NCBI GenBank assembly: GCA_024405255.1
Contig: JAKSOY010000004.1
Location: forward strand, 1 to 57,302
DNA from: Kiritimatiellia bacterium
GTDB lineage: Bacteria; Verrucomicrobiota; Kiritimatiellia; RFP12; UBA1067
Length of the DNA stretch: 57,302 nucleotides
Direction: 5' to 3'
The notes below the pieces were generated by a model. That model worked only from the letters and a program-made list of their open reading frames with translations. It was not told the DNA's origin and did not search any database. The position numbers and the translations under genes were made by a program. Numbering within the stretch: position 1 is the stretch's first letter; each line of letters begins with the position of its first letter. Below, one piece after another: positions 50,231 through 57,302 of this stretch.

Positions 50231-52963
50231 TTACGACATCTCTCCATCGTCGAGCGCGGTGATGCGTTCAAATTCGCGCGCGTTCATTTTCAGCAGGAAC
50301 GCCTCGCCGCCCGCAACGACTTCGTTCGCAAGGAAGCGCTTCGATTCGAGCAGTTCGTCGATGTGGTCTTCGAGCGTGCCCGCGCAGATGAACGTATGCA
50401 CGAACACGGTCTTCGTCTGCCCGATACGATACGCCCGGTCGGTCGCCTGGTTCTCCACCGCCGGATTCCACCACCGGTCGAAATGGATGACGTGCGTCGC
50501 GCGCGTGAGGTTGAGTCCGAATCCGCCCGCCTTGAGCGAGAGGATGAACGCATTCGGCTCGGCATCGCCGTTGAACGCCGCGATCTCCCCTTCGCGCTGC
50601 ACGGGATTGAGCGCGCCATGCAGGAACGGAAAGAGCCGTCCGAACGTCTCCTGCAGATGCGCGCGAATCGCCCGCCCCACTTTCGCGTACTGCGTGAAGA
50701 TGAGGCACGACTCGCCCTGCGCGAAAATCTCGCCGAGCAATTCGTCGAGCCGCGCGAACTTGCCTTCGCCGTCGCACACGAGCTTGAGTTCGGTCAACAG
50801 CGCCAGCATCCGCCCGCGCGACGGCTCGCCCGACGCCACATCGTTGCGGAACCCCGCCAGCGCCGCTTCGTAGCGCTGCCGCTGCGCAGGCGCGAGCGGA
50901 CAGTACTCGCGCACGTCCCGCTTCTCGCCGAGTTCCGCCGCCACGCCCTCATCCGTCTTCAGCCGCCGCAGCATGAACGGCTCGAGAATATGCCGCAACC
51001 TCGCCGCCGCACCGCCGTGGGCGTTTTCACGAATCGACTTCGTGAACGCCTCTTCAAAGTCTTTCCGCTCGCCGAGGAGGCCCGGGTTGAGCACTTCTTC
51101 AATGGACCACAGATCGTTCGCGCTGTTCTCGAACGGCGTGCCCGTGAGCGCGACTTTCATCGGCGCCTCCAGCGCACGCGCCGCCTTCGCCGCGCGCGTG
51201 TCGGGATTCTTCACCACCTGCGCCTCGTCGAGGACGAGCGCCTCGAACGACACCTCCGCCAAAAGGGCGAAGTCGCGCACGAGAAGCGAATAGCCCGTCA
51301 CCACCACATCCACTCCCTGGCACGCGCGCCGGAACATCCCGCCGATCGCCCGCGTGCCGCCTTGATGCAGCACCACCTTCAAGCCGGGCGCGAACTTCCG
51401 GAACTCGCGTACCCAGTTCGTCGTCACGCTCACCGGCGCCACAATGAGAACAGGTCCCTTCCCGCGCCCCTTCCCGCATTTTTCGTTTTCCGTTTTCCAC
51501 TTTTCATTCAAATGCAGGATCCAGGCGATGGTCTGCACCGTCTTCCCCAAGCCCATGTCGTCCGCGAGGCACGGACCGAACCCCCACCGCGTGAGGAACG
51601 CCAGCCACGAGGCGCCCCGCAGCTGGTAGTCGCGCAGCGTCGCCTTCAATCCCTTCGGCGGCGCGAGGATGCGGAACTGGTCTTCGCCGCGCAGTTCGTT
51701 GAGCAGCCCGCGCAACCAGCCGTGCGCCTTCACGTCGGCGACGCGCAACCGCCCCGCGCGTCCCGTGCCGAGCGCGAACGAAACCGCCTCGCGCATCGTG
51801 AGTTTCTTCGCCTGGACGGACTGCAACGCCTTGAGCGCTTCGCGCAGGATGCCGCGGTCCACTTCGATCCAGCGATTGCGGAAGAAGACGAGCGGCGAAC
51901 CCTGATCGAGCAGGAACTGGATTTCCTGTTCGGTCACCTTCTCGCCGTCCACGCGAATCGTCAGCTTCGCACCGATCTTACCGCCCGGCAGAGCCTCCGC
52001 CGGGTCAGACTTCTGCCGAGCCGTTTCCAGCGGCGTCAGATCCGCTTCGGCCGTCAGATGCTCGCCCGTCACGCCGTCCGGCATCACCACGGCGAACCCT
52101 GCCGCCGCCAACACCTGCGCCCCCACGCGCAGGAACGTCTCGGCGCCGGCGCGATCGAGTTCGGCCCGACCGCCCTGCAGCCCCGCGAGCGGCGGAAAGA
52201 GCGCGGCGGCCTGTCCGAGCGAAATGTACCCGAGCCAAGTCGTCGGCGGCGCCGCCAAGGTCACATACCACGCACCCTCTGCGCGTTTCGGCGGCACCAA
52301 CGCGAACTGCAGCGCCGCCCGATCGGCGCCGGAGACGACAAGCGGCGCACGCCAGAGCGTGAGATCGCGCATGAACGCACGCGTCTCTTCTTCGCGGGGC
52401 CACACGACTTCGCCCGTCTCGCTCCGCAATGCCGCGAGCCACGCATCGTGGACCGTCTCGTGCCGATGCGAATCGTCCTCAAGCGCCGTTCGACGCGCAC
52501 GCCGAACGAGTCCGTCAAGACAGCGCGCGGCAAAGGCTTCGGGAATCGCCGGTTTCGTCTCGGACGCATCCGGCACAATCGGCACGGCCGTGCGCCACCG
52601 CGCGAAATAGCGTCCGCCTTCCTCTTCCAGCGTCGGCAGATAATGTCCCGCCGCCGCCACACGCGCCGCCGCGCGGAAGACCTCCGCGGCCGTCAGCACG
52701 TCCGCCCCGAGGAACACGCCCGCCTTGAATCGACGCCCCCGCACGTCGCTCAGAAACATCAAAAGGTTCGGCAAGGACGGCACCAGCCGATCCGCACGCG
52801 CCCCGCCTTCTTCAAATCCATTCGAGAACCACACCACCTCGCGCACGGCCGCCCGCAGGTCGTCACCCGACAACGGTACCGCCGGGGCACCCGATTCCTC
52901 CGGTGCCTCCGCAAAGAACGCCGCCTGTCCGGCCGCATCGATCTCGAGGTGTATCTCTACCAC
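50231..52963 (-). CDS. SNF2-family ATP-dependent DNA translocase/helicase
   Basis: 910 residues. The C-terminal half is a full Swi2/Snf2 motor: motif I LADDMGLGKT near residue 490, Ia VLIVAPVSVTTNWVREF, motif II VLDEAQ, motif III ALTGTPFENSANDLWS, then helicase-C motifs LIFTQYAKVG, LSLKAGGFGLNLTRATHV and DRAYRIGQ. The N-terminal ~400 residues are the SNF2-associated region of bacterial HepA/RapA-like proteins (DUF3670-type). It remodels protein-DNA or RNA polymerase complexes using ATP. The GTG start follows GAGGAG by 5 nt. It stands alone downstream of the hexokinase terminator; no methylase or nuclease neighbour suggests a restriction role. Confidence 0.88.
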   Translation of the reverse strand: MVEIHLEIDAAGQAAFFAEAPEESGAPAVPLSGDDLRAAVREVVWFSNGFEEGGARADRLVPSLPNLLMFLSDVRGRRFKAGVFLGADVLTAAEVFRAAARVAAAGHYLPTLEEEGGRYFARWRTAVPIVPDASETKPAIPEAFAARCLDGLVRRARRTALEDDSHRHETVHDAWLAALRSETGEVVWPREEETRAFMRDLTLWRAPLVVSGADRAALQFALVPPKRAEGAWYVTLAAPPTTWLGYISLGQAAALFPPLAGLQGGRAELDRAGAETFLRVGAQVLAAAGFAVVMPDGVTGEHLTAEADLTPLETARQKSDPAEALPGGKIGAKLTIRVDGEKVTEQEIQFLLDQGSPLVFFRNRWIEVDRGILREALKALQSVQAKKLTMREAVSFALGTGRAGRLRVADVKAHGWLRGLLNELRGEDQFRILAPPKGLKATLRDYQLRGASWLAFLTRWGFGPCLADDMGLGKTVQTIAWILHLNEKWKTENEKCGKGRGKGPVLIVAPVSVTTNWVREFRKFAPGLKVVLHQGGTRAIGGMFRRACQGVDVVVTGYSLLVRDFALLAEVSFEALVLDEAQVVKNPDTRAAKAARALEAPMKVALTGTPFENSANDLWSIEEVLNPGLLGERKDFEEAFTKSIRENAHGGAAARLRHILEPFMLRRLKTDEGVAAELGEKRDVREYCPLAPAQRQRYEAALAGFRNDVASGEPSRGRMLALLTELKLVCDGEGKFARLDELLGEIFAQGESCLIFTQYAKVGRAIRAHLQETFGRLFPFLHGALNPVQREGEIAAFNGDAEPNAFILSLKAGGFGLNLTRATHVIHFDRWWNPAVENQATDRAYRIGQTKTVFVHTFICAGTLEDHIDELLESKRFLANEVVAGGEAFLLKMNAREFERITALDDGEMS

Positions 52964-53025
52964 ATCAACTCCTCAACTTTTCAACCCTCCGCGAAAAGCA
53001 AGGACGAAAAATCCACCTGCTGAAT

Positions 53026-53060
53026 GAAAAACGGACCGGTCAAACCCGCCGATCCGTTTT
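53026..53060 (-). terminator. Intrinsic terminator of the hexokinase gene
   Basis: AAAACGGA / TCCGTTTT 8-bp stem with a ~17-nt loop, ending in a T-run on the minus strand, 53 nt after the stop at 53113. Confidence 0.7.
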
Positions 53061-53112
53061 CAGAATGGTGAAGGGCCGAGGGGGCTCAACCCTTCACGCG
53101 ATGTTCAGCTCA

Positions 53113-54411
53113 TTACTTGAGAAGCGCCGCCACGGCCGCACCGATCATCGGGGCGTCGTCGGGGCAGACGGTGAGCGCGAAGGCGATGTTGCGCTGGGCG
53201 AGCATCGCATCGAGTTCCTTCTGCACGATCTCGGGGAAGGACACGACGCGCGTCTTGTAGTACGTCGAACCGTCGATGCACACGCACACGGGCGCGCTCG
53301 GGTCGGTGCCGCCGCCCGTCTTCAGGATGAAGGCGGCCAGATGCACGGCCGTGAGAATCGCCGCACGCTCGAAGACCGGCGTCGCGAGGCGACGGGCCAT
53401 CGCGCGATCGGCCTCGTCCACGAACACCTTGTCGAGCGGATTCGGCTTGCCGTTGTCGTACTTCGCGCAGAAGTTGTCGAGGTCGTAGCTCTCGAGGGAG
53501 CCGAGGCCCTGCACCGCGGCCTTCGCGGCTTCGGAGAAGAAGCCCGCCTTCGCCGCAGCCTTGAACACTTCAAGACCGATCTTGCCGAGATAGGCGCCCG
53601 CGATCATCTTCTCGAAACGCTGGCTGCCGCAGTCGGCCGTCTTCTTGTCCATCGCTTCATCGAACGCGCTCTGCGCAATCTTGTTGAAGCCGCCGGACTC
53701 CGTGTTGATCGCCATGGCGCCTTCCGGCGGATTGGCGAGCTTCGGGATGTTGTTGTTCTTCTCGATGTAGGCGACGTTCGTGCCCGTGCCGAGAATGAAA
53801 CCGAGATAGGCGCTGAACTTCTGGCCCGGCTTTTCCGTCGCCTTGCCGGCGAGCAGCGTCGCAACCGTGTCGTTCACGACCTGGATCTTCGAGGGCTTCG
53901 GATCCAGACGCTTCGCGAGTTCGGAACCGACCCACTGGCCGACAATCGCCGGCGCCTGGATCTGCTTCGTCCACACGAGCAGCTTCGCATCGCCATCCGC
54001 CGAAGCTTCGGCCGGATAGGAGAAGCAGAAGCCGACCGCCGGGTCCTTCGCGAACGGACGGCAGCGATCGACGTGGCCGGTGAGGACCTTGTAGAAATCC
54101 TCTTCGGAGACAAAGCTCTTCGCCCCGGGCATCTCGCCCTTTTCCTTGTTCTCGATCTTGATCTCGCCCGCCGACGGAATCGTCACCGTCGCACCGCGCA
54201 GGTTCGTGCCACCGGCGTCCAGCACGGTCACCGGCGTATCCTTCTTGATGTCGCCGTAAGGGGAGGTGTAGGTCGGAATCATCTTGAGCGAGGACGGCTC
54301 GCCGGCAAGACCCGCTTCCATTTCCTTTTGGAACGCGGCAATGAGACCCGCACGGTCCAGAGATGCCGTCGCGAGGCCATTCGATTCGAGAAACTCTTCA
54401 GGTGTCTGCAT
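53113..54411 (-). CDS. Hexokinase of the eukaryotic-type hexokinase family
   Basis: 432 residues. ATP-dependent phosphorylation of glucose or a related hexose. It belongs to the eukaryotic hexokinase family rather than to ROK or Glk: phosphate-1 motif VLDAGGTNLRG at 63-73, sugar-binding FCFSYPAE near 128-135, catalytic Asp181 in VVNDTVATLL, GFILGTGTNVAYIE near 205-218, and C-terminal CIDGSTYY with its adenosine-site Gly. Length fits one-domain hexokinases. The ATG has AAAGGA upstream and a good promoter at 54438-54467. It is probably cytosolic and feeds sugars released by the secreted glycosidases into glycolysis. Bacterial members of this family exist but are a minority. Confidence 0.88.
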   Translation of the reverse strand: MQTPEEFLESNGLATASLDRAGLIAAFQKEMEAGLAGEPSSLKMIPTYTSPYGDIKKDTPVTVLDAGGTNLRGATVTIPSAGEIKIENKEKGEMPGAKSFVSEEDFYKVLTGHVDRCRPFAKDPAVGFCFSYPAEASADGDAKLLVWTKQIQAPAIVGQWVGSELAKRLDPKPSKIQVVNDTVATLLAGKATEKPGQKFSAYLGFILGTGTNVAYIEKNNNIPKLANPPEGAMAINTESGGFNKIAQSAFDEAMDKKTADCGSQRFEKMIAGAYLGKIGLEVFKAAAKAGFFSEAAKAAVQGLGSLESYDLDNFCAKYDNGKPNPLDKVFVDEADRAMARRLATPVFERAAILTAVHLAAFILKTGGGTDPSAPVCVCIDGSTYYKTRVVSFPEIVQKELDAMLAQRNIAFALTVCPDDAPMIGAAVAALLK

Positions 54412-54437
54412 AGTCTAATCCTTTCTGATGATGAATA

Positions 54438-54467
54438 ATCATACCATAATCAGCGGACCTCGGACAA
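54438..54467 (-). promoter_or_regulatory. Promoter of the hexokinase gene
   Basis: -35 TTGTCC (54462-54467), 18-nt spacer, extended -10 TGGTATGAT (TATGAT 54438-54443). Leader about 20 nt with a Shine-Dalgarno. Confidence 0.7.
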
Positions 54468-54479
54468 GTGAAAACTTGG

Positions 54480-55253
54480 TCACGCGGTCGGCTTCTTCGA
54501 GTAGTACTGGTGGGCCTGGATGATGGCGATCAACGCGAAGAGCGCGATCATCATCTCGCCGCCTTCTTCAAAAGCCGTACAGAGAGAGGAGCAGGCGTCG
54601 ATGACCTTTTCCTTCGGCAGCCCCTTGGCGTGGCGGTACCACGCGGGCAAACGGTCCATCAGCTGCACCATCACGCCGCTTGAACCGAAGCAGCACATCG
54701 TCCAGGCGACCGGATGAAGCTTGAAGAAGCCCTTCATCAGCGGCCCGAAGAAATAGGCCAGCGTCGCAAAGAACACGCCGAAGAAAGAGGTAAAGTAGAA
54801 GAGCACGAACGCCCGCGCCGCGAGCGGTGCGCCGGGATTCGTCAGGAACCGCATCTTGCAGGGCGTCCCCGTGAGCGGCGTGCCGTTGGGCTTCACGAGG
54901 CCGTACACGCTGCCATCGGCATTGACGACCTGCGGGAAGAGCGCGTGCATCGCCCACAGGTGCAGATCGAGTTCCTTGACCACCGCCATAAACGCGACAA
55001 TCGACACTGCCGTGCACAAGAGCGTGCGACGCGCGCGCGAGCCCGTGAACGGACACTTCCACCAGACGAGCGGAATGATCGCCGCGAAGAACGGGATGGT
55101 CGCGAGCTCGAACGGAGAGCGTCCGTCATTGTCGAACGCATGGTGAAGGGCCGTCGGATCCATCACCAGCCAGGTGACGAACAACGCCACGGCGCAGAGG
55201 ATGAAGACGAACGGTCCGAAGAGGAATGAATGACGAGAATTTGCTATGTCCAT
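54480..55253 (-). CDS. Polytopic membrane protein of unknown function
   Basis: 257 residues from MDIANSRHS. About five hydrophobic segments: around 15-33, 50-68, 80-97, 145-170 and 225-245. A soluble loop (DGSVYGLVKPNGTPLTGTPCKMRF) lies between segments three and four. I do not recognise the family. The start is fixed by a TATAAT box seven bases upstream (leaderless layout); an in-frame extension would cross the promoter. It starts 22 nt after the sialidase-like gene but has its own promoter, whose -35 lies inside that gene's last codons. Confidence 0.75.
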   Translation of the reverse strand: MDIANSRHSFLFGPFVFILCAVALFVTWLVMDPTALHHAFDNDGRSPFELATIPFFAAIIPLVWWKCPFTGSRARRTLLCTAVSIVAFMAVVKELDLHLWAMHALFPQVVNADGSVYGLVKPNGTPLTGTPCKMRFLTNPGAPLAARAFVLFYFTSFFGVFFATLAYFFGPLMKGFFKLHPVAWTMCCFGSSGVMVQLMDRLPAWYRHAKGLPKEKVIDACSSLCTAFEEGGEMMIALFALIAIIQAHQYYSKKPTA

Positions 55254-55260
55254 GGCGGAT

Positions 55261-55289
55261 ATTATAGCACGATTTTCAGCGCGACTCAA
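55261..55289 (-). promoter_or_regulatory. Promoter of the 257-residue membrane protein gene, predicted leaderless
   Basis: -35 TTGAGT (55284-55289), 17-nt spacer, extended -10 TGCTATAAT (TATAAT 55261-55266), then seven bases and the ATG at 55253. The -35 lies within the 3' end of the sialidase-like gene. Confidence 0.8.
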
Positions 55290-57054
55290 ACCATTCAGGA
55301 CCGATTACGCGGCCGCAGAGATAGAACTTCTTGTCGTTATACCAGAGGATGCCCTTCCCGTCCACCAGACAGTAGCTCGTATAGAACGAGTTGCCGCCCT
55401 TGCGCGGCGCGAAGAGTTTCGGTTCTGAAAACTTCACGGGCTGTTCACCCGTGGGATCGAACGTGCCGGCGATCAGATAGAGCGGCCCCCGATGCTGGTA
55501 GGCGTTCTTTTTCGGATCCTGGAAGTTGAAGGTCTGGTGAACGAGCGCGAAGTAGATGCCGCTCCCCGCTTCCGGACCCTTCCAGTCGTACATCGGGCAC
55601 GGGGAGCGCGGATGCAGGAACGGCTTGCCGGACGCATCGCGCAGGATCTTCGGCTTGCTCCAGGTGCGACCACCATCGCGACTCTGCGACCACACGGGGG
55701 ATCCGACCGACGAACGCATCAATGCGAAGAGGCGTCCATCCGGCAATTTCACCGGCGCGGCCTCCTCGATCGCCGGTTCATGCGCGCGGAATCCACCCGC
55801 CTGCTCGAGATCCTTCGCCGAGAGCGCGGCGCGGTTTGTCGAGAGGAAGCGGATCTTGACATCTTCCACGGCGGGATTCTCGTCGATGTTCAGAAATTCC
55901 CAGAATTCGATCTTGCAGCCGTGGCGGTCGTCGTAGGGGGCCTTGCCGTGACGCGAACAACCCACGAAGTAGTGTCCGTTCTCGCCGAGACGGAGCGGAC
56001 GCTGCCAATTGCACCAGCTGGGGGGAATCAGGGGATCGGCGGGATCGGCGTCCATCCGTTCGGTGAACGGCACGAGCTTCGGCGCGCTCCAATGCACCCC
56101 GTCGTCGTCCGAATAGGACCCGAACATCAGACCGCAATGGGGCCCCCGGCTCGTCGTCTGCTGATTCCAGAAGCAGTAGAGTCGTCCGCTCTTCGCGAGC
56201 ATCGGCTGCTGCCAGCTCGCGAGCAAGGCGGGGCGATTCCGACACGGCGATCCGGCGAGAATGACCGGCGGGGTCCAGGTGACGCCATGGTCGAGACTGC
56301 GCGAAAAGGCGATGTGCTGGTCGACATCGGCCTCGCGCGAGGCCTGGGTCCAGAAAGCGTACAAATAGCCGTTGGACGGGTTGGAAATCACCTGGAAATG
56401 GTCGTTATAGGTGTCACCCGGTTTCGTGCCGTCGCGCAATTCCGTCGCACGCGGCTGTTTCGGCACGAAAACGACATAATCGGGAAGATTCACGAGAATA
56501 TCACGCGGCGCCTCATGCTCGCTCGGCGTCCCTTTGAGAAAGGGGAGAATCTTGGCGGCCCGCGCCTTGTCCTCGGGGGTCTGTCCCCGTTGGTTCGAAG
56601 GATCAAAGCCACAAACGAGCGTCCACTTGTTAAATTTAAACTTCTCGCCCTTCTTCACGGACTTTTTCCACACATCCGCAATATCGCAGGCGTGATCGCC
56701 AAAAGCCTGGAACGGGCGGCCCGGTTCCTTGACGAAGCCGAGCGCCGCAAGGGACTGTCCCTGAGAAAGATGTTTCCCGGCTTCGGGCGTTGGCGTCACC
56801 ACCTCGAGCGTTCCCTCCTTGAGCACCTCAAAAGGGAATCCGCCGTCGATCGACTGCACGAAGAAGGCCTTTCCCTTCAGGCGGGCCGCACAAGCCGGCG
56901 TAATCGTAAAGGTCCGGTCGGCGAACGCCACCGTCCCCGCCTCGATGAAGGCCGTCTCACCCCCGTCGACCACACTCAGAAGCGCACCCTCATCTGCAAT
57001 TCCCGCGAAAGCGAAGATAATTGCAGAAATCGCCAACGATAATCTCTTTTTCAT
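55276..57054 (-). CDS. Secreted sialidase-fold (BNR/Asp-box) protein
   Basis: 592 residues; leader MKKRLSLAISAIIFAFAGIA. Three Asp boxes mark a six-bladed sialidase-type propeller: SRSLDHGVTW at 251-260, GSYSDDDGVHW at 312-322, SQSRDGGRTW at 456-465. About 200 residues of a different domain come first. The arginine triad and nucleophile Tyr of true exo-sialidases (GH33) cannot be confirmed by eye, so another propeller hydrolase is possible. The codons for residues 155-160 (QRGQTP) coincide with a GGGGTCTGTCCCC repeat unit. AGGGG lies 8 nt before the ATG. The gene is the fifth secreted glycan-active protein of the window. Confidence 0.78.
   Translation of the reverse strand: MKKRLSLAISAIIFAFAGIADEGALLSVVDGGETAFIEAGTVAFADRTFTITPACAARLKGKAFFVQSIDGGFPFEVLKEGTLEVVTPTPEAGKHLSQGQSLAALGFVKEPGRPFQAFGDHACDIADVWKKSVKKGEKFKFNKWTLVCGFDPSNQRGQTPEDKARAAKILPFLKGTPSEHEAPRDILVNLPDYVVFVPKQPRATELRDGTKPGDTYNDHFQVISNPSNGYLYAFWTQASREADVDQHIAFSRSLDHGVTWTPPVILAGSPCRNRPALLASWQQPMLAKSGRLYCFWNQQTTSRGPHCGLMFGSYSDDDGVHWSAPKLVPFTERMDADPADPLIPPSWCNWQRPLRLGENGHYFVGCSRHGKAPYDDRHGCKIEFWEFLNIDENPAVEDVKIRFLSTNRAALSAKDLEQAGGFRAHEPAIEEAAPVKLPDGRLFALMRSSVGSPVWSQSRDGGRTWSKPKILRDASGKPFLHPRSPCPMYDWKGPEAGSGIYFALVHQTFNFQDPKKNAYQHRGPLYLIAGTFDPTGEQPVKFSEPKLFAPRKGGNSFYTSYCLVDGKGILWYNDKKFYLCGRVIGPEWFESR
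56576..56588. repeat. GGGGTCTGTCCCC unit inside the sialidase-like gene
   Basis: Exact copy of the 13-mer found at 16233, 16256 and 16355, in frame within coding sequence (residues 155-160). Confidence 0.8.
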
Positions 57055-57109
57055 CTTTTAATCCCCTTTCAATCCCCTTTTACCTCCGCTCAACCACCTT
57101 TCACCCGAT

Positions 57110-57149
57110 AAAAAAACCCGCTCCAGGGTATGGGGAGGACCTGGAGCGG
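57110..57149 (-). terminator. Strong intrinsic terminator on the minus strand
   Basis: CCGCTCCAGG / CCTGGAGCGG 10-bp stem (57118-57127 with 57140-57149), followed on the minus strand by seven T. It would end a transcript coming from the right of position 57150. Confidence 0.88.
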
Positions 57150-57240
57150 TAACGGACAGTTGGTTGGCTTTGTCCGATTGGGAGTAGGCAGCCGCCACCG
57201 ACAATCTACATCCTCTACAAAAAAAATCAAAATAATTTTC
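57118..57240 (-). ncRNA. Possible short non-coding RNA or leader remnant
   Basis: Upstream of the terminator on the minus strand there is a small hairpin (GGACA/TGTCC, 57154-57175) and no convincing protein; a 73-codon frame here has no ribosome site and odd composition. Two hairpins plus a T-run within about 120 nt fit a small RNA, or simply the 3' untranslated end of a gene beyond the window edge. Confidence 0.3.
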
Positions 57241-57264
57241 GTCTGCATCCATTCCGCCAATCTG

Positions 57265-57273
57265 TGCTATAAT
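57265..57273 (+). promoter_or_regulatory. Extended -10 promoter pointing out of the window
   Basis: TGCTATAAT on the plus strand (TATAAT 57268-57273). No gene follows inside the window. Confidence 0.5.
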
Positions 57274-57287
57274 TCTCATTGGTCATT

Positions 57288-57300
57288 GGGGACAGACCCC
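57288..57300. repeat. GGGGACAGACCCC unit (inverse orientation) at the right edge
   Basis: Reverse complement of the 13-mer at 16233-16367 and 56576-56588. Confidence 0.8.
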
Positions 57301-57302
57301 TC

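Noticed and set aside
57058..57279. A 73-codon minus-strand frame at the right edge
   Set aside because: Crosses a strong terminator, has no ribosome site and no family resemblance.

Overview
The window reads as chromosomal DNA of a carbohydrate-degrading bacterium of the PVC group, most likely Kiritimatiellota/Verrucomicrobia-like (inference from gene content, not a measured phylogeny). The pointers are: moderately high GC; paired AAA-ATPase/PD-(D/E)XK genes of the DUF1703 type; secreted glycosidases with a LamG-like leader domain; giant Calx-beta and putative-Ig surface proteins; and a Hanks-type kinase next to an ECF sigma factor. Almost every gene lies on the minus strand; only the alpha-L-fucosidase is convincingly on the plus strand. 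No tRNA, rRNA, CRISPR array, prophage or intact insertion sequence was seen.

Layout. (1) 81-7537: a tandem pair of near-duplicate AAA/nuclease genes, each followed by a secreted carbohydrate enzyme (CE7 esterase; DUF5695-like protein). (2) 7604-11040: a tightly overlapping four-gene operon (FGGY kinase, zinc alcohol dehydrogenase, two small membrane proteins resembling the Lin0368/Lin0369 putative glycerol transporter subunits), preceded by an 11-codon upstream frame. (3) 11149-15885: a DUF4143 ATPase, a GH29 fucosidase and a GH63-like glycosidase. (4) 16233-16367: a cluster of GGGGTCTGTCCCC palindromic repeats around a long imperfect hairpin. (5) 16519-20388: an AT-richer four-gene operon that looks like two anti-phage modules fused: an AAA ATPase plus DUF4435/TOPRIM-like pair (PARIS-like) followed by an AAA ATPase plus HNH pair (Septu-like). 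(6) 20664-24917: a divergent NAD-dependent DNA ligase and a GH51 arabinofuranosidase.

(7) 25189-48831 is the most unusual part. One apparent seven-gene operon of about 17.8 kb runs from a promoter at 48911-48939. It encodes a SurA-like lipoprotein, a 1375-aa thioredoxin-like/Calx-beta protein, an 1864-aa Calx-beta protein, a 1333-aa thioredoxin-like/Calx-beta protein, a membrane-anchored helical-repeat protein, a transmembrane Ser/Thr kinase and an ECF sigma factor. It is followed by a 1916-aa surface protein with its own strong promoter. The giant proteins share a C-terminal beta-rich module that I cannot name. Together they look like a surface or envelope system with built-in signalling. 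(8) 49008-57054: a small cysteine-containing secreted protein behind a long untranslated leader, a SNF2 helicase, a eukaryotic-type hexokinase, a membrane protein and a sialidase-fold secreted protein. (9) 57110-57302: a strong minus-strand terminator, a plus-strand promoter and another copy of the palindromic repeat.

Several genes (both DUF1703 copies, the fucosidase and the 55253 membrane protein) have an extended -10 box ending 6-7 nt before the start codon, which predicts leaderless mRNAs. Others have ordinary Shine-Dalgarno leaders and 17-18 nt spaced sigma-70 promoters.
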